In this document: positions 19,933 to 31,323 of the stretch, in pieces
Position numbering within the stretch: position 1 is the first letter of the stretch
Layout: every line of letters starts with the position of its first letter
Source of the DNA: Lutraria lutraria
Lineage: Eukaryota; Mollusca; Bivalvia; Venerida; Mactridae
Assembly: GCA_964023205.1 (NCBI GenBank)
Contig: OZ026841.1
Location: 27,852,399 to 27,916,398, forward strand
DNA: 64,000 nt
Direction: 5' to 3'
Made by a program: the position numbers and the translations under genes
Notes under the pieces: generated by a model
What the model was told of the DNA's origin: nothing
Databases searched by the model: none
Seen by the model: only the letters and a program-made list of their open reading frames with translations

Positions 19933-21234
19933 CAAATAAATTCCAATTTTCCCATGTGCAAGCAATCCAAAGTCAACATTTTTTTGAATGAAATTGAGTT
20001 GTTTCCCTTGTATAGTTTGAATTCTGTAATGAACTGATGTTGTTTTTAGTTATATATAGATATAAAGATAGAATAGTAAAATTTGATTATGTTAATCAAA
20101 GTCAAAATGCTGGTTTATTGATTCTAGCTGTTAACAGATAGACTTACAAAACATGATTCAACATGTGACTTCGTGAATTCCCTGATTGGTTGTCTACTTG
20201 GCATTATGAGATCCGATTCCATGTCATCTGTGTTCACAGCGAAACTGGAAACTATGGTAAGTTAAGTTTGATGAATGCCAGCCTATTAAATTTTTCAGGT
20301 TTAACATGGCAATGTTTTTTCTAGCGTGATAAAAAGTCCCAGCAACTTTCATTGAAGGGACTAGACCCCAGTTTTAAATACATGTATTGTTTTAGGTATC
20401 TGGTTACTCCCTTAATTTGAAAGTATTTGTAACAAAATACAAATTATAGAATGTATCAAATATTTACATGCTTAGATATGTTAGTATGGATAACTATATT
20501 TCAGCAATATAATTTAGATTTGATTGTAACTGTTTATAATACACAAAGTATCTACAGCCTGTTGGGCATGCAGTTTTGCTAAACATGTTCTTAAAGGTTT
20601 TCTGTACGTAATCTAATAAAATGAAATCTTTGAAACAACTGAATCAGTTACAATCAAAATTCATAGGAATGATTCTTGGATGGTCATCTTCCAAGATTTT
20701 ATATGAATAAAACATAATTTTATGCTTAAAAGTGAATAATTTTGGCTTGAACTATTCCTTTCTCATTGTTTTCTAAACATCCTTGGCCTTTGCCCTTATG
20801 GTACATATTTCCTGATGCCTCCCTATCTCGAGTTCAGTCATATTGAGTCTGATTTCAAATAAAAAATTACTTTTTTTTTTTTCTTGATTCCAAATTATTG
20901 TTGTTTCTTTGTAGGTTACAGTTTTGTGCAGTATGTGTGTTATAAACAGTAGGGAGACATACAATTAAGATCCTATATTCACATCATTGGTTCATAATAC
21001 AGTAGACAGATTTCTTGTTGCCTTGGAGACAGCTCCTGATCAAAATCAGGTAACTGAAATTTTGATAATGTACAGGTATATGTATTGTACATTAACAAGG
21101 TCCTTATTTTTGAAAATTTTGTTTTGTTGGATGTGTTAATAAGCATGAAAGGTGAATGAAAGGACAAGGTAACCAACTGCATACTTTGTAGTCTACTATT
21201 TATACATAGTACATGCATACTTATAAAATCCTGA
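19933..21234. other. no gene seen
   Basis: AT-rich DNA. A 17-bp block between an AG and a GT near 20239-20257 could be a micro-exon but cannot be supported. Confidence 0.4.
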
Positions 21235-21456
21235 GGCCATCCTAAAAATGTTTGTTTGCTGTAACTCAACCCAGAAATATTTCAGTGGGTAGGACAATTT
21301 TTTTTACAACTTATTTGTTATATTTAACCCAAAATACATGTCAGAATGCTAATTTTAATGAAAAAAAAATCCTGAGAGGCCAAAAAAATTGGGTAGTCTT
21401 TTTTGGTGAGACGGTAGCATTACAGCAAACAATATTTTTTAAGGATGGCCTGATTG
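21235..21456. mobile_element. MITE with 'GGCCATCCT' TIRs
   Basis: The left end 'ggccatcctaaaaatgtttg' and right end 'ttttttaaggatggcc' are complementary, and an inner 'tttgctgtaa' pairs with 'ttacagcaaa'. A related copy is at 4392-4629. Confidence 0.75.
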
Positions 21457-21469
21457 TAGTACTGTACCA

Positions 21470-21730
21470 TTTATTATGCCCCCGCCATGAAATGGTGGAT
21501 GGTATAAAGTGTTTCCCTGTCCGTTGACGTGTGTGTGTGTTTGTGCGTTGGTTTATCTTACTGAGCAAGGTTTTTCATAGAAGTACACACCAAGGTGACG
21601 AGGTATATGCATATTGCAAGGTAATTTTCCCATGACCTCGGTATGGAAACCTCACTAAGCGCCTGGAAATGCCTTCCACAGCACTCTGTCAAATTTCTAT
21701 GAAAACCTCGTTATAACACTGAGGTACCGG
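21470..21730 (+). repeat. dispersed repeat fragment
   Basis: 'tgcccccgccatgaaatggtgg', 'gtgtgtgtgtgtttgtgcg' and 'cttactgagcaaggttttt' resemble mollusc dispersed repeat heads. Only a weak call is possible from one window. Confidence 0.3.
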
Positions 21731-22035
21731 TGTGAGTGTCCTGAGTGTGTTGCACTCTCTTGCCAGCGAAATCCGATAGAAATGTCATGCGGATATCGTC
21801 TTCGTCTACATCAATGCGCATGCGCAGTGACACCAAAGCGTGGCATCTTGACAATATGGCTGACAGACGCACACAATTGCACTGGCGAGATACGTTATTC
21901 TTTTTAATCATTTTCTGATACATTGAATTTTAGCATGCAGACTATGTCTTTCAATTATGTCTTTCAATTATTTTACTTTACGTAGACAATATAATTGCAA
22001 AGTTTCGGTTGTTTACATTTCGAAGAATCCATCAC

Positions 22036-22112
22036 AATGACGACGAATGTCTACAGACGAAAAAGAAAAAAATAGTTTTGGTCTGTTGGAAGGGTAGACA
22101 TTCGTCGTCATT
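22036..22112. repeat. perfect 19-bp inverted repeat
   Basis: AATGACGACGAATGTCTAC at 22036-22054 is perfectly complementary to 22094-22112, around a 39-bp loop. The inner AGAC and GTCT extend the stem weakly. No gene adjoins it. Confidence 0.85.
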
Positions 22113-24329
22113 TAGATATCATAATCGCCCACGTATAGCACTATAGGTCACAGCACTGTAGGGTTAAGACGCAGGTAAAAAAACAGCTTAAAACCATGGG
22201 GAAAGAACATAACATCAAATTCATCCCAGATCCTACACATTTTCAATATGTATCTATCTGCGAAATATTGCAAGTTGTGTCTATATCATGCAATTAACAA
22301 AATGCTACCAGTAATTGTATATCTCTTGGCAACTAACATGTGTCACGATGAAAAATCAATACTTCTGCTGCCTGATGTAAAGTTTACACACACTATGATG
22401 ATACTTATGCATTACATTGCAGTTCACCGTCAAAGCCTCTTGTTCTTTAAAAGCTAACATGTAAACGACTCAATCTGAGCCGCGTTCATTTTCCTATTTA
22501 ACATACAAATTTCCCTAAAACTTGTGTATAGTTAGATGAATTATAGTATAATCTATTAACATGACCTAAAATATACCTTCAACAGACGAAAGTTATTGAA
22601 TATTTTGCCGATGTTTCATACTACCCTTAGTTTCCTTGTTTGGATTAAGTCTGTAACATTCCAGAAAGCATGTGAAATGATCTGGTTCAATCGACGTATG
22701 AACAAGCATCTTAAGCTGTTGACTTTGAAAGAGGACAATTCCATAACTAAAATGGTCAACAAGATGAAATAAAAAACACCAATTTAGTTATGGTACCCAG
22801 AACTATTCTACGGCCAGTCTTCCCTTAACTTTCTTGCATGTAGGACAGTTGTCAGTTTCTGGCATGAGTATGTGCACATGGCACTGGTGAGTTCTCAGGA
22901 CTCATGTCGGACAACATAAACTGACTGCTGAGATGTGACTGTTGAAAAATGCAGACAGACAAGACATCTAAAAAGTTTACCAGTATGCTGCATTGTCATA
23001 CTGAAAAACAGTGATGCCACTATAGTTCTCTTATTTGTAATTGTAATATTCAATTTCTTCTAATAATAATTAGTATTATCAGTGATCAGATAAATAATGA
23101 ATGAATGAACACAGAACAGTGCTATGAAATTAATGAATTGACACCGGCCAAACTAAAATTGGCTGACTAAGGTTTCATTTTAACCAGCACCAGCTATTAT
23201 TTTAAGTTTAAAAAAAGCTTGGGATGCTAGTCCGTAGGGCTGTGACCCGATATGGCCATGCATGTACCGGTGCGAGTATTTGTGGGTTGGGCTATGTAAA
23301 CTGATATGCCTAATACTACCTGTCAATTAAACTCTCTGTTGTTCAAAATAGCGCAAGAATGGGTGAGTCATCAACCGACCAGTTTGTGTTTTAGGAAAGT
23401 ACTCCTGTTGTATAGAAAGCATCGGCTGCTCAAGCTTACCACGTGCCTCTGTTTACAAACAGAGAGTTTATCAGCAAGTATGAAGTAGCCACACCTCCCA
23501 GGAAATTCAAATTTTCTGTTAGAAAGGTTTAAACTTTTTCTCAAAGTAACACTTAGAATTGATATATTACTAAGATTTTCGGATGAAATGTTTTGACATG
23601 GAAATATTTACCAATGTGAGAATTTTCAAAGATTATTATTCTGTAGTTTATTAAAGAAAGAGCTCTCTGGTATGAAATATGCATAAAATTTTAGTGGTTT
23701 ATATAGTCCTGTTACCCCTTTAAGTACAAGACAATTTTAGAGTTTTACACCTTTTTAACAGTTAATTAGGAGTTTCTAGCACCAAACAGGTGTGCAGTGT
23801 TCCCCATAACACTAAATATTACAACGTTTTTCATTACTTAGAAGTACTTTTATATATTTTATTGTAGATATCACATATCGTTAGTACCACATCGCAATAC
23901 GTATCATATCGGCTGTGATCTGGATCAGGACAGCCCTAAAAGTCTGTGTTAAAAATACATTTGTTTTGTTTGTTACTGAACATTTTGATCTGTGGGAATA
24001 TTCTACTTTCTTGCCTAAATTTCAGGAAGGGGTGTTGTCACAGAAGTGCAAAGAAAGAAAGGTGACTTCCTCCTAGTTTATAGGGAGGGGGGGGGGGGGA
24101 TATTAGTTTGCATATACCAAGATATGTATCTCAAGCTTTTTGACGCTCAGTACCAAAACTGTCCTGCATATTAGTATGGCTTAACTTGTGATAGTATATC
24201 ATGTACAAAAGGGTATGCTACATTGTACCGTAAATTTACCCAAAGGTATAGTAGTAATCATCATTGTAGTCTTACAACCATAACATAACAAACTTTACAA
24301 GTACATCACAAGTAAAAGTATCAAAGTAA
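22113..24329. other. no gene seen
   Basis: No exon set is convincing. A G-run of about twelve lies near 24088-24100. Confidence 0.4.
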
Positions 24330-25260
24330 CAACATCAATATCATATTTTAGAAGCCCAAGCTGTGGCCTCACAACAACAAAAACATACATTCAAATTAAC
24401 ATCAATATTACGTTCTTGTAGCTCAATCTGAGGCTTACCCATAATACTAAGACAATATATTCAAAATAACATCAATCTTACACTCTTGTAGCTCACACTG
24501 TGGCCTTCCACCATCAGAACAAGGAATACATTAAAAATATCATCAATATTATACTCATGTAGCTCACTCTGTGGCCTAACACCATCAGAACAAGAAAACA
24601 TTAAAAATATCATCAATATTACATGATTGAACCTCAATTTGTGGCCTTACACCATCATAATTAGAAATTCATTAAAAATAACATCATTTTTACACTCTTG
24701 TACCTCAAAATGTGGCACCTTATAACATAGGAACAAAAATACATTCGAAATACCCATCAATAATATATAAACTTGTAGCCCAATTTGAGGCCATATACCA
24801 TTAGAACAGAAGCACGTTCGAAATAATCCACAATATCATACTCTTGTATCCCAAATTGTGGTTTAATGCATAAATACAAAAAGTACCTATGGGATAACAT
24901 AAATAACATTATCTATATATTACATCCTCGGACAAAATTACAAAAAGTATAATCAAAATAACATCAATAATATGTTCTTATCGCCTTGTCTGTGGCCTTA
25001 CACCATCAGAAACAAAAAGTACATGTATTTCACCTAACAATAGCAAAAAGTACATTCCACATAACAGTATCAAATCAATAACATCAATATTGTCAATAAC
25101 CCCAATCTGCGGGTGTAGCTTGCACCGGCAAAACAGAAAGTAATTACATGTAGTTGTATAAAGATAATGGCATCCAGTTCACACTCTAGTAGTTCAATCT
25201 GTGGCCTTACACCATCAGAACTGAATACATGAGTAACATAGTAAGGTAGTTTACTCCAGT
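24330..25260. repeat. degenerate tandem repeat, period about 70 bp
   Basis: The core 'aacatcaatattacactcttgtagctca', 'tgtggccttacaccatcagaacaa' recurs at steps of 68-71 bp (about 24333, 24400, 24468, 24539, 24610, 24681), with decayed copies to 25260. It lies just beyond the recombinase stop of the YR retroelement, so it may be its 3' region. Confidence 0.8.
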
Positions 25261-25322
25261 TCAAAGCCTGACCCTAATTGTAAGACATACATGAAGCTGA
25301 AATTATTTGTGACATTTGAAAA

Positions 25323-26222
25323 TTATATGGGAAGGGATCTAGGACGTATGTATTTCATATAAGCTGAAGATTTCCACCTGCCTAGTAGTTTAATTTGAGC
25401 AGGAGACATGTTAGCCTCATGCGCATGGGTTGCGCCCTCTATTCTAAATGAATGAGAAGTATAGACTCGAGGATCCAAGCCACCTGCAACCACACATGCG
25501 CGTAGAACCTTGCGAAAATATCCTGTGTTGACCTTAGACCCACATCTGTGTATGAATAACTGACCTGAACTGTTACCTACTCGCCTGAGGTATTTGTGTA
25601 AAGCAACTACCGGACAGAATTTTATGCGGCTTTGACAGGAGATAGGTATTCTACCAGACTGGCCTTGAGAGTGTTTATAATTTCTAATGGTAATAACTGC
25701 AGAAATAATCTTCCCTTCCTGACAATGGAAAGAGACATCTTCTCTGTTAATGACATTCTGGGCGCCCTTTTCACTATATGCTAATTCCCCAACTCGGAAC
25801 AAACCAAAAAAAGATAGTAAAAACATAGCTCTCATCAGTAAAAAATTGAATTTGTCATGAACCACCTCTTTCAAAGCGGTAATGATGTTCTGGACATGGC
25901 ACAAAGTGAAAGGGCGGCGTTTGTCTGTTTCCCTAAAACGCCTTAAGCTATGCAATAACTTCTTGATTATGAATGATTCTGAAGGAGAAGGCATATCATG
26001 TAACTTATGTATGTAGCTAAACGCTGACATATAAGATGTGATAGTAGATGGCTTGAGGCCACGAGTGTGACAAACGCCAATGAACTGAGCCAATTGTTCC
26101 GTACTGATAGGGATCAGGGGATGAACTGGGTAAAAATTATCGTGGAAAGATTTGTAAACCTGCCATGCATTCCGGTAACTCGATTTAGTGGATGGAGCTA
26201 GACATGATTCCAGGAGGTTCAA
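25323..26222 (-). CDS. tyrosine recombinase of YR retrotransposon
   Basis: About 300 aa. The N-terminal helical core-binding part is at 1-95, and the catalytic part has Arg143 (LFRVGEL), His257 and Arg260 (HSFRIEG), Trp283 (GRWKSS) and Tyr291 (MKYIRP), the full R-H-R-W-Y set. It should join the cDNA circle to the target. No ATG opens the frame: the tabulated first codon is TTG, and the frame is open further upstream, overlapping the end of the RT frame. Expression by frameshift or reinitiation is therefore likely. The ORF itself is unbroken. Confidence 0.9.
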   Translation of the reverse strand: MNLLESCLAPSTKSSYRNAWQVYKSFHDNFYPVHPLIPISTEQLAQFIGVCHTRGLKPSTITSYMSAFSYIHKLHDMPSPSESFIIKKLLHSLRRFRETDKRRPFTLCHVQNIITALKEVVHDKFNFLLMRAMFLLSFFGLFRVGELAYSEKGAQNVINREDVSFHCQEGKIISAVITIRNYKHSQGQSGRIPISCQSRIKFCPVVALHKYLRRVGNSSGQLFIHRCGSKVNTGYFRKVLRACVVAGGLDPRVYTSHSFRIEGATHAHEANMSPAQIKLLGRWKSSAYMKYIRPRSLPI

Positions 26223-26233
26223 AACATTGAAAT

Positions 26234-28015
26234 TCAGTGCAGAGTAATCAACTCCTCTGGAACTATTGTGGGCTCTTTGTCCATGTGAGGTGCTAAGGTT
26301 CTGAATTGTTCCAGCTGTAAACGAGAAAGAAGGTCTGGTAAAGTGTTTAGTTTTCCACTGATATGCTCGGCATGCATAAGAATGTTATACTTCATGGAAG
26401 CTAGAACCAAACGACGAACTAGAACCATAATTGATGGTACCTTTCAAGTCTGTTTGTTAATTATATGGACAACCGCGGCATTATCAGTATGGAGGACGAT
26501 GCACCTATTCTGCAGATATACACCCCAAATCTCAAAAGCTAAAACTATAGGAAAAAGTTCTTTGAATGTAATGTCATATGGTAACCAAAAATCTGGCCAA
26601 TTTCCATAAAACCAATGGTTTTGGAGAATTGCTCCATAACCAATAGAACCAGCCGCATCTGTATGTAGATGCAAGGCCTCGGCTGATATCCAACGTTGCT
26701 GAAGAAGTAATTGGCGGCCATTGAAATGAGATGCAAAAAGCTGCCAGGCCCTAATATCCAGCCTGCTTTCTTTATTTAGAGTAATCCTATGGTGCGGTTT
26801 CGTGACCTTTTTCGTCAGATCTATCAGCCTACGTAGAAAACATCTACCCGGCATGACAACTTGGCAGCAGAAATTCAATAAACCCAGCAGGGACTGAAGT
26901 TCCCTCAGTGTAATTTTACGCCTTTTAGATACAGAAAGGAGTTGCGTTTGTATGTTCTGCAACTTGTCTAGCGGAAGTCTGGCCTCCATAGATAAAGAGT
27001 CAAGTTCTAAACCCATGAAAGTGATAACCGTTCTAGCAGATTCTGTTTTCTCTGCTTTTATTGGAACGCCTATTGTACTACATAACTGTAAGAAACGGTC
27101 CAAATCGTTTTGACATTTTGCGGAATTTGGAGGGCCTATGATAAGAAAGTCATCTAATATATGGACCATATGCTTAATGTTTAATTTAGTTTCTGAAATG
27201 TGCTGAAGGGCCGAACTGAAGCGTTCAAATATAGCGCATGATGAAGAAGCCCCCATAGGCAGACAAGTGTCATAGTAAAATTTCCCTTGAAATGTAAAAC
27301 CTAATAGATGGTGATCCGATGGTTGTATGGGAATAAGCCTGAAAGCGGAATCAATGTCGGTTTTACCAAGTAAAGCCCCCTGACCTAGGGATAAAAGTTT
27401 TGAGACCGCATCATCAAAAGAACAATAACGGACAGTGGATAAGTTAGGGTCAATAAAATCGTTAACAGAAGAACCCTCGGGGTAACTAAGATGATGAATT
27501 AACCTGTATTGACCCTGGGCTTTCTTAGGTACTACACCAATAGGACTGATACGAAGATTATCCAAGGGTGGTGAATCGAAGGGCCCTTGTATGCGGCCAG
27601 CTTCTAACTCTTTCTTTATTTTTGAGGCAACTATACTTGGGTAGTCCCGGCATGACTTTAGATTTGTTGAAATAGTGGCAAGTCTAGGACCTACGTAACC
27701 TAATGAAAAACCCTCACGAAAACCCCGAATTAAATAATCAGCTTCCTTGTAGTTATTAAGAAATGGCTTTAATTTGTCAATGAGCACCGGAGTAATAAGT
27801 TGTACATTATTTTTTTGAAGGGTTGGCGGATGTATGGGGTTTGTAACTGGATCCATTTGCTGTTTGTTTACTGGATATTGGGCAGTTGTATGCTGTATGT
27901 TGCCCTCTGCAGAAACCACATACATGGGGTTTGTTACATTTTTGGAAGTGACAACCACTTCGTTTGTTGAAGTTCCAGCATGTGTTCTCCAGAAACTTTC
28001 CCGGTTTGGTGCCAT
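26234..28015 (-). CDS. reverse transcriptase-RNase H with one in-frame TGA
   Basis: ATG at 28015; the frame runs to TGA at 26446-26444, then continues open in the same frame to 26234. RT: motif A KTDIDSAF (Asp220), LPMGASSS, and the catalytic box HILDDF (Asp288 and Asp289). RNase H: HTDAAGS near residue 450, FKELFP and LHTDNAA, with its C-terminal part (HAEHISGKLN) after the stop. The first 70 codons overlap the end of Gag in another frame, so RT is probably made by frameshifting or internal initiation. The stop is either a mutation or a readthrough site. Confidence 0.88.
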
Positions 28016-29054
28016 TGTACCTGTATGACTTTGTTTTATTGGACGAACGAAAGGACTGTTGAGGCTGAAACGAAGTGCAGGCCATTAACCAAAATTCCGT
28101 GTGAATGCGATCCCATGGAATTGTGACCGATTCTCTGAGTGTACGGAATTGGGTGTCATAAAACAGGAATGCTAAGCCTGGGCGGCGAGTTGCAATGTCT
28201 CGCACAATTTCAGCATATTTCATGAGATGTGGGGCTTCAGTAGGATGGCCCGCACAATACACCGCTGCAAACCTTAAAAAGGCTGACGTCCAGGTTTCAA
28301 TGCTGTTGATCTTCCTGGTACGATTGGATGGCATTAAAGATAAATTGGACTGGCTATCCATTTGCAGGGTGTACTGCATTTGAGTTGAATTAATGGAAGT
28401 ATTAGGGAGTAGCATTGCCATGTCTATGAATTTATTACTCCATATTTTTTTACATATGGACCTCTTGACCTGATTGATAATCGGTGAACTAATGGGTTCA
28501 GTGAACTGGATGCCATTACCTGGTAAAATATCTTGGCCGTGTTGGGAGATTGCTTGCGTAAAATTCACAGCGCCTGACTGAGGGGTTTCCTAATATGACT
28601 CCTCTGAAGTGTCAGTGTCATCCGACATCTGTGTGTTTGTATTTGACGCTACCCCATGATGCTCTAAGCTGTGTAGTGGTATGAATTGGGGCAGACACGA
28701 ACCTTGACTATCAACCCCACTTAAGTGACCTGCTGAGGTTGCCCCGCTCATCCCCGACCCGCGTGGATGTACAGCACCCCCACTTGACAATGGAATGATC
28801 TGGGGTGCTGACACTGTTTGGTGAATGTTTGTATCACTCGGCGGAATGCTGATGGTACTGCTCCTTTGTGGTTGCCTATTTTGTCTAATTGGTGATGGCG
28901 CCACTGTATCTATAGGAGGGAATATGCACGTCCCTAAATTTGACTGTTCTTTATTCCTCTTCCTTTTAAAAGGGGTCGAGTCCCCTGACACACAACACGG
29001 ACACTTCGAGGTACTAGCACTATTATCAGCCTTTTTCCTTTTGGTGGGTTTCAT
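27807..29054 (-). CDS. Gag-like protein with zinc knuckles, one in-frame TAG
   Basis: ATG at 29054. An in-frame TAG at 28592-28590 interrupts an otherwise continuous frame to 27807 (about 415 codons). The N-terminal part is Ser/Pro-rich with a Lys/Arg patch; the C-terminal part has CWNFNKRSGCHFQKCNKPH followed by CGFCRGQHTAYNC, a CCCH-like finger plus a CCHC-like knuckle expected to bind RNA. It would package element RNA. The segment from 28568 has no ATG of its own, so the TAG is likely a lesion rather than a gene boundary. Confidence 0.75.
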
Positions 29055-30183
29055 CTGAAATTAATGCGTATAAGTATTAATTTGATGACTAACATTATGC
29101 ATATCGACTATTTAATAATGCCATACTTCTTAGCTGCATTGCATAAATGTAACTACAATATCCAGCAATGGGTATATTGTAAACAGCAATTTAATATCTT
29201 ACATGTAATGCTAAACGTGACTATTTGTTATCAGACAATACACAGGGTATGCAGGTGGACCATGGCACCGCCATGCCTTGCCAAAAAGTTGTTAGCATAC
29301 CCCCAAACCCCTGTGTACATGCTTAAATGTCAATTGGCACCGCCAGACATAATAGGGATATATGATCATATCAGAGACAATGCACTGGGCAGGCCTATAT
29401 TTGTATGTCTAAGTGGTACCACCTGACCTCATGTAATCGTCAGCCGCAAACCCTAGTGCACATGCAATAATGGCCTTTACAACAACCTGACTCGTTTGGC
29501 TAATTGTAAACGTAGCTGACAATCAGAACAAGGACAATACACAGGGGAAGCATGATCAAGCATCTACATGTCTAATATGGCAAACGCCATAGCATCATGC
29601 AACCCTTGTGTACCTGCGTGAATGCTGCCTGGCACCGCCATGACATTTGAAGGAAACATATTGTACATGTATCCAAAAGACAATACCCACGGGAAGTACT
29701 TGAGTAGCTGAATATGGCACCGCCACACCATGAAAACTAAATTGTATGATTATACAACCTCGATTCCCGTGGATATGTGCGTTATTTGTCTACTGTCCAC
29801 CGGACATTATAGGAAAATTACTGAAACCATATGCCTGTATGGATTCTGTTACATGTTAATGTCTAAATATTGCTACAAACATCATGCAAACTAAGTGGTA
29901 TGCTAAGCAGCCAACCGACATGATACCAACTAAACGTGGTAACTGTATGTACGTCGATGATGGCCAAACTAAATAAATCCAGCAATTATGGAGTCTAGCT
30001 TGTCTACAGTCATTGACGTCACCTATGAACCGAGGACCCCTTAGCCTAGGGTTGTCTAATCTGACTCAAGGTAATAAATATAGTCAAAACCACATGTAAT
30101 TCATCTATACTATCAATAAATATTGGCAGATGTTGATCACACCTTATGCCATTGATAAAACAAGCAAAGTTACATTACTTAAC
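29055..30183 (-). other. spacer between hydrolase and Gag
   Basis: 1.1 kb without a coding frame. It contains the four-copy hairpin repeat at 29234-29830 and otherwise AT-rich DNA. Confidence 0.6.
29234..29830. repeat. four hairpin-forming tandem copies of 142-157 bp
   Basis: Copies start with 'gacaata(c)' at 29234, 29376, 29533 and 29679. In each, a left arm near CACAGGG is answered about 70 bp later by CCCTGTG (variants CACTGGG/CCCTAGTG, CCACGGG/CCCGTGG). The arms covary between copies while the loops diverge. 'ggcaccgcca' recurs in three of the four. This implies a selected structure in the RNA or DNA. Confidence 0.75.
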
Positions 30184-30807
30184 TTAAACTTGACAAATGG
30201 AACCTCTAAGGGCGGCGACCACAGCAGCTCTGACATTGTGAATCAATTTCGTCTGCCCATATTTGGAAAGGTGACATCCGTCGTCAGCGAAATTGGCCAG
30301 TTTACATTCTTGTGACCAAAATCCCTTCATTTTCCAGAGATAACTTCTTCTGTGTGGAGAGTGGTTAAGGGTATCTAGCAGAATCGAGTTTAACTCATCC
30401 ACCCGCGGATTGAATCTGGCTGGATCAACCGGATACCTCGAAAATCTTAAAGAGTTCTGCCTGTGTAGGATCTGTAGAACTATCACTTTCGACACATTAT
30501 GTGTGAACAAAAGAGAATCGACTAAGTCAATTATCTGATTAGCCACTATCGTTGGACTAACCGCATCATCATACAAGTCATTAGTTCCAATCACTAAAAC
30601 CACGATATCTGGACTAAAATCCGTTACTACCTCCAGTTTACTACACAAGTCCTTCACCTTAGCTCCCGAAAAACCAGAATATTGGATCAAAGGTTGTCCC
30701 TGTAACCCCAAATCAAACTTGAAGTCACTCGACTGTCTTACAAAATCCTTAAGACGCTTAACAAACGAATGACCTAAAAGATGAATTTTCAATGCGGGCG
30801 CAGCCAT
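30184..30807 (-). CDS. SGNH (GDSL-like) hydrolase of YR retrotransposon
   Basis: 207 aa from ATG at 30807. Catalytic blocks: GHS (Ser14), GFSGAKV (Gly block near 45-51), GTND (Asn76) and DDGCHLS (Asp176 and His179), a complete Ser-Asp-His set with the Asn oxyanion block. It is an esterase-like fold; such domains occur in CR1-type LINEs and some Ngaro elements with unclear function. Here it sits upstream of Gag on the same strand. No signal peptide is visible. The ORF is intact although Gag and RT each carry a stop. Confidence 0.88.
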   Translation of the reverse strand: MAAPALKIHLLGHSFVKRLKDFVRQSSDFKFDLGLQGQPLIQYSGFSGAKVKDLCSKLEVVTDFSPDIVVLVIGTNDLYDDAVSPTIVANQIIDLVDSLLFTHNVSKVIVLQILHRQNSLRFSRYPVDPARFNPRVDELNSILLDTLNHSPHRRSYLWKMKGFWSQECKLANFADDGCHLSKYGQTKLIHNVRAAVVAALRGSICQV

Positions 30808-30924
30808 CTTGGTCTCGCCGAATCTCGTATCTCTTCACGCACTGCTAAGTCACGCGGGAGATGAATGATCTTAACTATCCACACTTGTCACCTATTCCAA
30901 CTAAATGCGGGGTCGCCGCCCCTA
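30206..30924. repeat. inverted GGCGGCGACC pair around the hydrolase gene
   Basis: TCTAAGGGCGGCGACC near 30206-30221 is matched 15 of 16 in reverse complement by GGTCGCCGCCCCTAGA near 30910-30925. The pair encloses the hydrolase ORF almost exactly. Confidence 0.55.
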
Positions 30925-31323
30925 GATGTAACAACAATATATACTAGAATACACTAACGTTGAATATTGTATAAAAATCCAACCTTAACAACGTGTAATA
31001 ACCACGGAAAACGTGAAAAATAATCGAGCTGAACAGACGCGTGAATACCGCGTCGTAAAAAGAATAACAATGGCTAGCTAGCAAACTATTGGCCGATAGC
31101 ATATACGTCACAATAACAAGAATTTGATTGGTTGGAAGATAATAGGTAAACCGAAAGGTAAGGAAAAAACCTGGAACATAACGGACCCTAGTCCATTACG
31201 TCCCTGGGGACCGGCCAATGACATAAATAGTTTTATGTGTGCATAAAACCCCATATATATGACAATTAGGAAGTGAATAACCTCACTTATAACATTTCTA
31301 TTATTACACAAAAAATGCTGCAG
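30808..31323. other. probable leader or end region of YR element
   Basis: Less AT-rich than the neighbours (several CG-containing words). No ORF is supported. The element's right boundary probably lies here, but no terminal repeat could be matched. Confidence 0.4.

Larger units (their letters stand above)
25323..30807 (-). mobile_element. Ngaro/DIRS-like tyrosine-recombinase retrotransposon (coding span)
   Basis: On the - strand the order is SGNH hydrolase (30807-30184), hairpin repeats, Gag (29054-27807), RT-RNase H (28015-26234) and tyrosine recombinase (to 25323). Known: DIRS-order elements integrate with a tyrosine recombinase instead of an integrase and have split or inverted terminal repeats; some Ngaro elements also encode a hydrolase. 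The terminal repeats were not resolved, so true ends are unknown; they probably lie in 24.2-25.3 kb and 30.8-31.3 kb. Two in-frame stops suggest an inactive but young copy. Confidence 0.85.

Noticed and set aside
20239..20257. Micro-exon between AG and GT
   Set aside because: 17 bp with no neighbour of fitting phase; chance sites are expected.
21854..21917. Gene start beginning MADRRTQLHW
   Set aside because: Frame closes after about 20 codons and no donor or next exon could be supported.
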